From Batillaria attramentaria (taxonomy: Eukaryota; Mollusca; Gastropoda; Batillariidae), in the NCBI GenBank assembly GCA_018292915.2, contig JACVVK020000001.1, forward strand, positions 186,001 to 250,000: a stretch of DNA of 64,000 nt, in the 5' to 3' direction. Of this stretch, positions 53,918 to 64,000 are shown piece by piece. The position numbers and the translations under genes are program-made. Under the pieces are notes generated by a model. It did not search any database. It was not told the DNA's origin and was given only the letters and a program-made list of their open reading frames with translations. Positions within the stretch are counted from its first letter, which is position 1. Every line of letters starts with the position of its first letter.

Positions 53918-54091
53918 CGTGCTCTGCCTTCCCGCGCAAATTGCATGTCTGGAATGTATCAAGATTGCTTATCACCTAAAACACGAAGAGGTCGGTCAGA
54001 AACACAAAACATCCACATGTTTCCATAGAAGGACGAAGTCCATACATGTCCGTCTCAAGGCGCTCGCACGCGCACAGGGAGCACCCCTCTG

Positions 54092-54100
54092 TGTGTGTGC

Positions 54101-54148
<48 letters not shown>
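54092..54148. repeat. (GT)n(GA)n microsatellite
   Basis: GT block then GA block. Confidence 0.96.
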
Positions 54149-54151
<3 letters not shown>

Positions 54152-54456
54152 GAGCATGCTGGAGCGCCAGATGTAGGAGTTGGGAGACGTGATGTGTGTA
54201 CGCAAGCAGACCGGTCAACTTCTCTCCAAGGTAACTTCGTCTCCCTAGAGTGCTAGAGGTTTTCCATACTGACAAAAAAAAGGCGCTGCGTTCTCTATCA
54301 TGATACACCCAATCCACTATAGAGACAGAACAAAATTCACACATTAAATCTGATATCGACTGACTAGAGAGCTCAGACCTGATCATTCAGTGTCTTTGTA
54401 GCGTACGCATTAACATCACACTCTTCATTTCTCTGTCCTCCTCTTAGCTCCTTTAA

Positions 54457-54582
54457 GCTCGGGTCGTGAGTTCGATCCCGGCTGGGGCCAAATATTTGTG
54501 CTGGCTTTTTCATCGTTGCCCCGTCTTTGATATCACCCTATGTGGTGGAAAAGGACGTTAAACCCCCAAACACCCACCCACC
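54457..54582 (+). mobile_element. SINE family A, 5'-truncated with 14-bp target duplication
   Basis: Starts at CTCGGGTCGTGAGTTCGATC, lacking the A-box head, and ends in CACCC repeats. CTTAGCTCCTTTAA is found at 54443-54456 and 54583-54596. Truncation with an intact duplication is the mark of target-primed reverse transcription. Confidence 0.9.
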
Positions 54583-54884
54583 CTTAGCTCCTTTAACCAT
54601 CAAACACCCGCCGCATGTCAGCTGCACGTGAACACGTGACAAACAAGGTTCAGTTCTGCCACTACTACGTAGCAAGAGCCTTGCTTAAAAAACAACAACA
54701 AATACTGAAGTAAACAAGCAACAGTAAAACAACAGCAACAACAACAAAAGACGCCAAAAGTGCACTGATGTCTTCAAGTTGAAAGAATCGAAATGAGAAC
54801 AATTGTCTTCTGCCAAAGCGCCTATTTTTCGCCCCACAGGGCACCGGAAATGTGGAGTTGGCGTGATGGCGGCGATTGGCGAGA

Positions 54885-54976
54885 GGGTCGTGTCCAATCA
54901 GCAGGCGACACGGTGAGAGGTTCGTGTCCAATCAGCAGGCGACACGGTGAAAGGTTCGTGTCCAATCAGCAGGCTC
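54885..54976. repeat. Three ~35-bp repeats each with a CCAATCAG box
   Basis: GTGTCCAATCAGCAGGC repeated at ~54891, 54924 and 54959, joined by GACACGGTGA. GCGATTGGCG and CCGGAAAT lie just upstream, so CCAAT and ETS-type motifs cluster. Promoter role is a guess. Confidence 0.6.
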
Positions 54977-55489
54977 CTCGGCAACTGTCGTGTGAGATGA
55001 CCAGCTGCTGGTGATGCTGCAACAACCCGCCGGAAGTTGGCCACAAATTGTCTCCCCCTCCATCTCCTGTCTGATGAGGGGTCGGTAACCCGGTGACTTA
55101 ACTGCCTGCTGGCACACAAGCAACGGTCGCTATGTTTCCGTTGCTATGTTTCTTTCTTGATCAAACTTTGTGATTAACTCTGCGTGTACGGAGCAATGTC
55201 ACACATGGGAAGAGACTAAAGGACGTAATAAGTCCGAGACTAGCGTAATACTTTCGTACTGCCTGTATAGTCTCGGACGTACGCCGTAGTATGCATACGT
55301 TCCCTGAAGACTACGTTGACCAGTCTTCCTTAGCCGGCTTTATGTGGTTGTCTCTAGATTGACAATTGTGTTTTTTGCAGCGTGTGCATTGTATGAGCCC
55401 CAGGGGTGCGACTAAGGCTGAGTGCATGTGTAGTGCTCTGTGATAAGAATCATCTTGTTCTCGTCCCCTGCCTCTCTAGCGTCATCTCT

Positions 55490-55930
55490 AGACATCTGCT
55501 TCACTGTGCTCTATACCTCTACTTCACTGTGCTCTATACCTCTACTTCACTGTGCTCTATACATCTACTTCACTGTGGTCTGTACATCTACTTCACTGTG
55601 GTCTGTACATCTACTTCACTGTGGTCTATACATCTACTTCACTGTGCTCTGTACATCTACTTCACTGTGGTCTATACATCTACTTCACTGTGGTCTATAC
55701 ATCTACTTCACTGTGCTCTGTACATCTACTTCACTGTGGTCTATACATCTACTTCACTGTGGTCTATACATCTACTTCACTGTGGTCTGTACATCTACTT
55801 CACTGTGGTCTGTACATCTACTTCACTGTGGTCTGTACATCTGATTCACTGTGGTTTGTACATCTACTTCACTGTACTCTATACATCTACTTCACTGTGG
55901 TCTATACATCTACTTCACTGTGATCTTCAT
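55490..55930. repeat. 23-bp minisatellite, ~18 units
   Basis: TACATCTACTTCACTGTGGT plus CTG. Frames encode STSLWSVHLLHC-like artefacts. Confidence 0.96.
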
Positions 55931-56104
55931 CTCCTACAGGTCCATTCTCTTTCTCCTCCATTCTGTTGCACATAAACAGAACAAAAACACTAACAACCAA
56001 AACACAAACAAACACTGACAAACTGTCAACTTGATCATGATGCACGAGTTTTGTTTTGCTGCAACGATCCGCCTACACTGACTGCACTGAGAGTGACGCT
56101 GAGA

Positions 56105-56290
56105 CGATTTGTAGACGTCACTACGTGGAATCTAGAGATTTGTGTTGTGGAAACGTGTTGATTGTAGACGTCACTACGTGGAATCTAGAGATTCGTGTTG
56201 GTGGAAACGTTTTGACTGTAGACGTCACGGCGTGAAATCTAGAGACTTGTGTTCGTGGAAACGTGTTGGTGGAAACGTGTTGAGTGTGAT
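56105..56290. repeat. ~57-bp repeat, three units
   Basis: GTAGACGTCACTACGTGGAA then TCTAGAGATTTGTGTTG and GGAAACGTGTTGA. Each copy has GACGTC. Confidence 0.85.
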
Positions 56291-56294
56291 TCTA

Positions 56295-57140
56295 CTCTAG
56301 TTTCCACCTTTGGCTTTATGCTCCACGTACTTCACTGTCTGAGTTGTTCACAGATGACGTCATCCTGCGGGCTGTTTGTGCCGGGAGAAGCAGTCCTGGT
56401 GTGGTAAGACTGAAGATTGTTGGGGGGGGGGGGAGGGAGGTGGGTCGAACATTACCGATTATAGATGCTCATCCGGTCCGAAAATGTAATCATTCTCCAT
56501 CTATATCAACTTGCAGGCGAGCCCTGCTATCTAGCTCTGTTCCCTTTTTATTGGAGCGACGGCAGACAGCTCGGATCTAACTCTGTCGGCACTAGTTGGC
56601 CGGCGGCGTTGTTTCAAGAGCGCGGTGCCCTCAGCTCGTTCTCGCCAGGCTTTGCCAGGCCAGGGAGGGATTTGTCGACTGTGGGTTTATTTCTACCGTA
56701 AAATCATTACCTGCCTCCGTGTGCGCAAACACTGCTCACAAAGAGGCACGGCCGCTGGCAGCAGACAAGTATCTTAGACAAGCACGCCGAATAGGACTGT
56801 GGGATAGATCCGAGCGCCGCTAGTCTACTTGGCCGTTAGTGTGCGCTTTGAAAGTGAGGCTCGCTTCCGGAGGTAAAGTTGGTGTCTTTGGATGGGCGGC
56901 ACAGACCTGAACTGAGCGTGAAACACTGGACAAAGGACAGCTGCCAGTAAACGCCAAGACGAGTCTCCCCCCCCCCCCCCCGCGCCCTCTCTTGGTACTG
57001 TCCGCCTTTTTCAGCTGTCACAAACTCACAAGCTCGGGATCAGTATGGACCACTAATCTCTGTGTGCATCGGGTCTTCTGTAGAAATTCATACACGCCTG
57101 GTGGAATGACGTCATTATGCGCCTGTCAGCGATGTGTCGG
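56295..57140. other. Mixed sequence, no gene recognised
   Basis: Contains G and C tracts (56420, 56970) and one TGACGTCA at ~56354. No supported exon. Confidence 0.4.
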
Positions 57141-57164
57141 TTCTTCCCCTTCTTTTGTCAATAT

Positions 57165-57780
57165 AGAGAAGTGGTGTGCCGTCCTCTGCGCCTGTCGGGA
57201 TAGGGAAGTGGCGGTCCCTACCCTGCGCATGTCGGTACTGATAGGGAAGTGACGGTCCCTGCCCTGCGCCTGTCGGTACTGATAGGGAAGTGACGGTCCC
57301 TGCCCTGCGTCTGTCGGTACTGATAGGGGAGTGACGGTCCCTACCCTGCGCCTGTCGGTATAGGGAAGTGACGGTCCCTGCATCGCGCCTGTCGGTATAG
57401 GGAAGTGACGGTCCCTACCCTGCGCCTGTCAGCATAGGGAAGTGTCGGTCCCTACCCTGCGCTTGTCGGTATAGGGAAGTGACGGTTCCGACCTTGCGCC
57501 TGTCGGTAAGGGAAGTGGCGGTCCTTAACCTGCACCTGTCGGTTTAGGGAAGTGGCGGTCCTTCACCTGTCAGTATAGGGAAGTGACGGTCCCTACCTTG
57601 CTCCTGTCGGTAAGGGAAGTGGCGGTCCTTCACCTGCGCCTGTCGGTATAGGGAAGTGACGGTCCCTACCCTGCACCTGTCGGTTTAGGGAAGTGGCGGT
57701 CCTTCACTTGCGCCTGTCGGTATAGGGACGTGGCAGGGAAGTGGCCGTCCCTACCCTGCTCCTGTCAATAAAGGGAAAGC
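57165..57780. repeat. ~38-bp minisatellite, ~16 units
   Basis: CCTGTCGGTATAGGGAAGTG then ACGGTCCCTACCCTGCG, with ACTGATAGGG variants at the 5' side. Confidence 0.94.
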
Positions 57781-58166
57781 CTTATTGTGCACTTGTCAGT
57801 TTGGAAAAATACCCTTCCCCCTCCCCTTCCCTCCCCTCCCCCGCCCCTACTTGCCCCGTATAGTGGAAAAAGACTTTAACCCTCAAACACCTGACCCACC
57901 CTCCACCCTTTCTCCGTCCCCTGTACCTGTCGTGGCAGAGAAGTGGCGGGCTGTCTCATGCTGCGTGTTAAGGATCTGGCTTTTGTTTTCTCTGCTCGCC
58001 GACAGTCGATCGGTTTGATTCGCTGCGCCAAATGGCCGCTTATTAGAAGAGGCGATCGACCGGAGGGCTATATATATCTGTACCTCTCACAGCCACTTGC
58101 CTGTCAATCCTGACGGAGGAGGCCGGCCCGATTATCGGCGGAAACTAAACTTGCCGCCCGTGCGTG

Positions 58167-58168
<2 letters not shown>

Positions 58169-58226
<58 letters not shown>
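58169..58226. repeat. (GT)n microsatellite
   Basis: About 28 GT units. Confidence 0.97.
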
Positions 58227-58227
<1 letters not shown>

Positions 58228-58672
58228 TATTAGCATTACCCGAGTTACCGGACAATGCCTGTTAAGGAGTTCCTATTCCAGTCACTTCATCCATCATAAC
58301 AGTCACCGGTTGCTGACAGGCGTCTGCCGACAAGAAATGGATGGTTGTTATTTCGGTAAACTCCAATCACAAGACGTAAGAGGAGCTGATGTAACTCCCA
58401 TAGCAGACAAACACAGCATTGCGGCACGCGGCATGTCACGTCAAGTTCCACTCTGGTAGTAAATCCGCTCAGGGAACGGTTTTCAGCACTGATTTTTATG
58501 TGGGAGGGCCGGTGTTATCAGGACCGGTCATGTGATCAACTCCCCCCCCTCCCCCCCCCCCCCATTCGCTCCCCTCCAACCCCCACCGTCCTCCGCCTTC
58601 ACTCCCAGGGATGGGGATGCTCAGCTTCGAGAACTCGTGCGATCTTTAAAAAAAAAAGAAAAAGAAGAGAGA

Positions 58673-58675
<3 letters not shown>

Positions 58676-58728
<53 letters not shown>
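58676..58728. repeat. (GT)n microsatellite
   Basis: About 26 GT units. C tracts lie at 58540-58565 and 59068-59088. Confidence 0.97.
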
Positions 58729-58729
<1 letters not shown>

Positions 58730-59489
58730 TATACTAACTAGTGCGTTATTTGACAGGATGGAAAGCCCTAGCGTGTTGGTGGTTACCGAAGTCGGGTGTG
58801 GTTATGACGTGGCCACGGAATCATGACACAAAGCTGAGGACAATCAGATTGTAACAGTGTTACAGGGACTTGCACCTGTGGATATCCGTCATTTACAACA
58901 TGTACTGAGCCGTATCATCCCTTCTCTTGTAGTCTTACTCTTCATTACACTGATGGAGTGGACAACCACACGGACAGGTGTGGCACTGTGTTGAGCTCCA
59001 TCCTATCTCCTGCATCCGTTCGTGTGACATTAAAGTTCATATCTTAAGTGGGCCACATAGTTTACTCCCCCCCCCCCCCCCCCCCCCGTCACAGTGGCAG
59101 GGTGGCCGGACATACACAGTGGCAGAGAGAGGGAGAATCAAAACTGACCCTCTGAACGTGTCTCTGTCACTGACTTTGTTCCTGTTGTAGGTTTCTGTTC
59201 CTGTTACTGGTCATGTTTCTCTGTTCCTGTTCCTGACAACATTTCTTGCCCCGTTTCATTGTTACTGTTCCTGATCACGTTCCTGTTCCCGGTCATGTTC
59301 CTGTTACTGACCGGCCATGGTCTTGTTACTGATCATATTCCTGTTACTGACTGTTTCGGACTCTAGCTGTTTCTCTCTTTCTGGCTTAGTTTGGCTTCGG
59401 CTTTGGTTTTGTTTCTGTTGCTGATATTCCTGCTCCTGACTCACTCTGTCTGTTTCTCAGTTCATGTTACATCTCCTGGTCCTCGTACT

Positions 59490-60495
59490 GTAACCCTCAC
59501 TGTGCCCTAGTACTGTATCCCTCACTGTGCTCTAGTACTGTCACCCTCACTGTGCTCTAGTACTGTCACCCTCACTGTGCTGTAGTACTGTCACCCTCAC
59601 TGTGCTCTAGTACTGTCACCCTCACTGTGCTCTAGTACTGTCACCCTCACTGTGCTCTAGTACTGTCACCCTCACTGTGCTCTAGTACTGTCACCCTCAC
59701 TGTGCCTGTCACCCTCACTGTGCTCTAGTACTGTCACCCTCACTGTGCTCTAGTACTGTCACCCTCACTGTTCTCTAGTACTGTCACCCTCACTGTTCTC
59801 TAGTACTGTCACCGTCACTGTGCTCTAGTACTGTCACCGTCACTGTGCTCTAGTACTGTCACCGTCACTGTGCCTGTCACCCTCACTGTGCTCTAGTACT
59901 GTCACCCTCACTGTGCTCTAGTACTGTCACCCTCACTGTGCTCTAGTACCACGGTAACCCTCACTGTATTCTAGTACTGTCACCCTCACTGTGCCTGTCA
60001 CCCTCACTGTGCTCTACTACTGTCACCCTCACTGTGCTCTAGTAGTGTAACCCTCACTGTGCTCTAGTAGTGTAACCCTCACTGTGCTCTAGCACTGTAA
60101 CCCTCACTGTATTCTAGTACTGTCACCGTCACTGTGCTCTAGTACTGTCACCGTCACTGTGCTCTAGTACTGTCACCGTCACTGTGCCTGTCACCCTCAC
60201 TGTGCTCTAGTACTGTCACCCTCACTGTGCTCTAGTACTGTAACCCTCACTGTGCTCTAGTACTGTAACCCTCACTGTATTCTAGTACTGTCACCCTCAC
60301 TGTGCCTGTCACTCTCACTGTGCTCTAGTACTGTAACCCTCACTGTATTCTAGTACTGTCACCCTCACTGTGCCTGTCACCCTCACTGTGTTCTAGTACT
60401 GTCACCCTCACTGTGCTCTACTACTGTCACCCTCACTGTGCTCTAGTACTGTAACCCTCACTGTGCTCTCACTGTAACCGTCACTGTATTCTAGT
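59490..60495. repeat. ~25-bp minisatellite, ~40 units
   Basis: GTGCTCTAGTACTGTCACCC then TCACT. Shortened units (GTGCCTGTCACCCTCACT) recur at intervals, giving a loose higher-order pattern. Irregular CTGTTCCTG-rich sequence precedes it from ~59.19 kb. Confidence 0.96.
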
Positions 60496-61439
60496 ACTGC
60501 TCGTGCCAGTGTTAGTGATGGTGGGGTATTGACCGCTGGTCGCTACTTTAAGTACTAAGGCGATCAGCGTCCTGGCTTCAGGCCAAGCACTGAGCAAGCA
60601 GCACGAGCAACAAGTTGTCCGCGATAGTGCATCATCTGCCCTCCACTCGTGTGTCACAATACGCCTTTGTGATTGGCTTGTGCAAAACAACCGAACAACG
60701 CAGCGAAGCAACAAGCCAAACTGGCCCGACGCGGTCTACCGGTAATAAAATATCACGGAACTGGCAGTGCTACTAATTAGTGTCAGAAATGTTAGTCCCC
60801 GACCCATGGTGTAGACATAACCCGGATGTTGACCACCAGGCTCAACTGACGGACTCCCTGTGGGGCTTCTGTAACCCCGTGCTGGGTGACGTATCTCACA
60901 GGACAGGCCTGAATCCTCGCACGATGACACGTTGCTTCCTGTGAGTGACGAGTGTAGGTGACGCCCATGGCTGACTGCAAAGTTTCACCTCGTTCTTCTT
61001 CTTCCTCTCATGGACCAGTAAGCGTCAACATAATGATGATAATCAATCGATCCCTTCCCCTCCGGCCATTTCTTAAAGTTGCCGGCCTTCGGCTGTTTCT
61101 TTAATGTCAAGTCTGTGGAAGGAAGAGAAGTTAACGGTTGACGAGCAGACATTTGAAGCTCCTGTAGCTTCGGGAGAGAGACAGCTAATTTGGGGGGAGG
61201 AGGGGAGAAGGGGGGGTGTTGAGATTAGGTAGGGAGAAGGCTCTCTGTTTCTCTGTCTCTCTTGCTGACTGGAGACATTTTTCCCCAAACCCTAACGCGG
61301 TGTGACTGCCACTGGTCCGCCATTAGTCTGCCGGACGACTGTGATCACGAGGCGACCAGTATCACGTGGTTTGCAGGCCAGTGGTCATCGCAGCGGCGAA
61401 CTGGGACACTGGTCATTGCTGGTCATTTTCTGTCTCACT

Positions 61440-61605
61440 CTTCCTTCTGTCTGTCCTGTCTGCAGGGTCTGTGTCTGTCCCGTCTGCAGGGTCTGTGTCT
61501 GTCCTGTCTGCAGGGTCTGTGTCTGTCCTGTCTGCAGGGTCTATGTCTGTCCTGTGTCTGTCCTGTAGGATCTGTGTCTGTCCTGTAGGATCTGCGTCTT
61601 GCTGT
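61440..61605. repeat. ~24-bp minisatellite
   Basis: TCTGTCCTGTCTGCAGGGTC plus TGTG, five units then shortened copies. Confidence 0.93.
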
Positions 61606-61664
61606 CCTCTGAAGTGTGTTGGGTGAGGAATTAACTACAACCTGTCGCTGCGCGTATATCTCTC

Positions 61665-61980
61665 ACTGACCTGACCTACACTGACTTGACCTACACTGAC
61701 CTGACCTACACTGACCTGACCTGCACGGACCTAACCGACAATGACTTGACCTTCACTGACCTGACCTACACTGACCTGACCTACACTGACCTGACCTTCA
61801 CTGATCTGACCTACACTGACCTGACCGACACTGAGCTGACCTTCACTGACCTGACCGGCACTGACCTGACCGAGCGGACCTTCACTGAGCTGACCTACAC
61901 TGACCTGACCGACAATGACTTGACCGACACTGACCTGACCGACACCGACCTGACCGACACTGACCTGACCTACACTGCGG
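61665..61980. repeat. 15-bp minisatellite
   Basis: About 20 units of CTGACCTGACCTACA with ACC(T/G)(A/T)CA variants. The TDLTY-repeat frame is an artefact of the period. Confidence 0.95.
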
Positions 61981-62220
61981 ATGTTGTCAGTTCATAACTG
62001 ACAACTAGCGGCAGATCACTGCGTGAGTCGATCTCACTGTTTGGGTGGAGTCATCGTCATAGTGATTTCCATGTTCTCCACATGGCTCAGGGCGCCTTTC
62101 AGTCAACACGCACTCACTCACACTCACTCACACTCAGAAACAGAAACAAACGCAACATTCCTCCACACATACATTTAACTAAAAACACATAATGTGCAGC
62201 ATCATAGACGGCTTCCCCTG

Positions 62221-62227
<7 letters not shown>

Positions 62228-62276
<49 letters not shown>
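62228..62276. repeat. (CA)n microsatellite at the end of the LINE remnant
   Basis: About 24 CA units; downstream boundary of the LINE tail. Confidence 0.97.
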
Positions 62277-62277
<1 letters not shown>

Positions 62278-62278
<1 letters not shown>

Positions 62279-62985
62279 CCAGCAAGATGATGATGTGGCA
62301 ACAGCTGTTGGTTAGGGGCAGTGAAGAGGTGGGTTTTCAGATTTTGCTTGAAGGATGGTTTTGTGTCTGCATATCTGATTGATGCTGGGAGATCATTCAG
62401 CATATCGGACCCTGAGATGAAAAACTACGACGTACGCTGACCAAAGGTCTTTGTTCTGACTTGAGGGATACGGAGATTCCGAGTGTCGGCAGCAGAACGA
62501 AGTTGTATTGAAGGAGTGTAAATCTGAAGCAAAGAAGACAGATATGGAGGACACGAAGAGGTGACACAGTTGTACCTAAGGGATGAAATCTTATATTGGA
62601 TTCTAGAGGACACAGGCAACCAGTGCAGAGTGCGGAGAAGGGGTGTGATGTGGTCTGATTTCTTCGCTTTAAGAACTAAGCGAGCGGCAGCATTTTGAAC
62701 ATTTTGAAGTCTGTTTAGGAGGAACTGAGGGCAGCCACAGCCAGGCGGGCATTGCAATAGTCCAGCTTGGATAGGACGAAGGCACAGACAAGAACTTTAC
62801 TTCATTTGCATCCTCTGTGAGGAAGTGTCGGATTGAGGCAATGCGTCTCAGCTCAATGTAGGCAGACTTACAGACGTTTGTGACCTGATTACTCATTGAC
62901 AGGCTGCTGTCCAGAGTTACACCCAAGTTTTTTACATGAGGAGAGAACTGCAGAGGTCGGGGCTTGGCGAGTGGAGTGGTCTATT
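62278..62985 (-). mobile_element. 5'-truncated, frameshifted non-LTR retrotransposon (RT C-terminal tail)
   Basis: Minus-strand frames match the tail of CR1/L2-type LINE reverse transcriptases in order: VKNLGVTLDSSLSM, NVCKSAYIELRRIASIRHFL, NRLQNVQNAAARLV, KSDHITPLLRTLHWLPVSSR, IQYKISSLRY, YTPSIQLRSA and NDLPASIR...FKQNLKTHLF. At least two frame changes (near 62.80 and 62.73 kb) break it, and the RT catalytic core and endonuclease are absent. Dead copy. Exact clade not determined. Confidence 0.85.
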
Positions 62986-63065
62986 GTCTGGCTACGTGGG
63001 CAGCCACACTCCGCTTTCGGACTTGAAATGTCTGTTGGCAGAAAATGATGGGCGTTATGCTAGGA

Positions 63066-63105
63066 GGGTGGGTGGGTGTTTGGGGGTTTAACGTCCTTTT
63101 CCAGC
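63066..63105 (-). mobile_element. SINE family A, tail fragment
   Basis: GGGTGGGTGGGTGTTTGGGG then GTTTAACGTCCTTTTCCA: the family tail in minus orientation, stopping inside the TTTTCCACC block. Confidence 0.75.
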
Positions 63106-63406
63106 GTTCATTCGGGCTGATCGTCGGGGGTTCTCTCCGGGTACTCCGGCTTCCTCCCCCTCTGCTTTGGAATTGTTCAGCCCACCAAATTAAAAAAAAA
63201 AAAAATGCAATTCTTAATTCCGAAATTTAAATAGCTGAGCTGACCCTTCGCACCACGTGATTGTAGTGTGTTTACGTCCAGTGTGTGAGAGAATGCGTGT
63301 GATTCACGTGAGCGTGCGTGCTGGGTTCAGTTCGCGGCGCTTTGAGCCGATTCATGAAATTGGGTAAAGCGCCTGTACAATACTCATTATTATTATTATA
63401 TCAAAG
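63106..63406 (+). mobile_element. Retroposon inserted in a SINE (ATT-tailed)
   Basis: Starts with GGGTACTCCGGCTTCCTCCC-like sequence and ends ATTGGGTAAAGCGCCTGTAC then (ATT)n. The GTAAAGCGC...ATTATTATT ending is a common LINE/SINE 3' tail. It separates two pieces of one SINE. Confidence 0.55.
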
Positions 63407-63512
63407 ACGGGGCAACGATGAAAAAGCCAGCACAAATATTTGGCCCCAGCCGGGACACGAACTCACGACCCGAGCATCCGAAGTCTACCATTCGGCCACC
63501 CCGGCTCCCCCG
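63407..63512 (-). mobile_element. SINE family A, head fragment
   Basis: ATCAAAGACGGGGCAACGAT, CAAATATTTGGCCCCAGCC, GAACTCACGACCCGAGCAT and GGCCACCCCGGCTCCC: core and head in minus orientation, continuing the copy interrupted at 63105. About 13 bp of the element is missing at the junction. Confidence 0.85.
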
Positions 63513-63519
63513 CCCCCTC

Positions 63520-64000
63520 CCCCGTTATGCTAGCACGTTACGATGGCTTAAGATCATCTCCACATAACAATCTACGCTTTGCTACAGCCTCACTATCATA
63601 GTCTGGTCTGAGTCAGCAATGAGAGAAGCCTTCACAGTTCACAGGAGGCGAGCTCGAGTTTTACTGCAACTGTTTCAGTCGCCTTTGTTCAAGTTACGTT
63701 AAATGTTGTGGTGGTAAACTGATGGTAGGGATTTGTCCGTACTCATTATCTGGCCTAAGTGACGAGTGTGTGTTGACTGACACACACGGATTGTTGATGA
63801 TGTTATTGATGGGTTTTTTTTCCCGCCGACCTGCACATCAGTTAACACTTTCAATCCATCGTGATGTGCAGTGGGGCCCCATGGGCTCGCCTTCACGCGG
63901 CGGGGCTGATTTCGCCAAGCTTGCCCACCCCTTTTGCTCTTTCTTCACTCTTATTTCTGCCTCCCTCGGTCCATTCACCTGTCTTTTGTTCTCTTAAAAT
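63520..64000. other. No gene recognised
   Basis: Ordinary-looking sequence; no exon, array or retroposon head supported. Confidence 0.4.

Noticed and set aside
55406..55975. 189-aa frame with STSLWSVHLLHC repeats
   Set aside because: Artefact of the 23-bp array.
61686..61997. TDLTY-repeat frame
   Set aside because: 15-bp repeat artefact.

Overview
This is a 64-kb piece of an animal nuclear genome. It is intron-rich, with GT-AG introns, (CA)n microsatellites, tRNA-derived SINEs and very many minisatellites. The two identifiable genes are animal genes (SUGCT and the ciliary gene CATIP). Repeat style and gene divergence suggest a lophotrochozoan, most likely a gastropod mollusc, but that assignment is an inference. 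There are no bacterial genes, rRNA, functional tRNA genes or CRISPR arrays.

Layout. 0-4 kb holds two transposon-like structures. The first is a ~2-kb element with near-identical ~97-bp inverted ends and inverted subterminal repeats. Next to it is an inverted pair of THAP zinc-finger first exons, one intact and one broken, preceded by conserved 50-bp inverted repeats. A 294-bp TIR element sits just inside the intact exon's splice donor. 4-6 kb is repeats. 6.0-17.3 kb (minus strand) is SUGCT, mitochondrial succinyl-CoA:glutarate CoA-transferase; I resolve 14 coding exons, the first tentative, giving ~442 aa. 17.7-24.5 kb (plus strand) is CATIP, with all 10 coding exons and 392 aa. The two genes are head to head about 430 bp apart. 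That gap contains a perfect match to the RFX X-box consensus, which fits CATIP's ciliary role.

25-64 kb has no gene I can name. It is mostly tandem arrays with 15- to 98-bp units, microsatellites, SINE copies (several with clear target-site duplications), a 5'-truncated frameshifted LINE tail at 62.3-63.0 kb, and scattered CpG-rich islands. Three islands carry plausible first coding exons ending at GTGAGY donors (30.07, 42.49 and 47.34 kb). A heat-shock-element/TATA/AATAAA module at 40.8-41.1 kb looks like an LTR or a stress-type promoter.

The most unusual theme is that minisatellites grow directly on splice sites. The array upstream of SUGCT exon 10 is made of 33-bp units that each copy the exon's own 3' splice site and stay in frame. 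The array upstream of CATIP exon 7 repeats its acceptor three times, each copy followed at once by TAA. The array before CATIP exon 9 runs into its acceptor, and the 98-bp array of CATIP intron 6 starts a few bases after a donor. By eye, tandem arrays cover roughly a quarter of the window.
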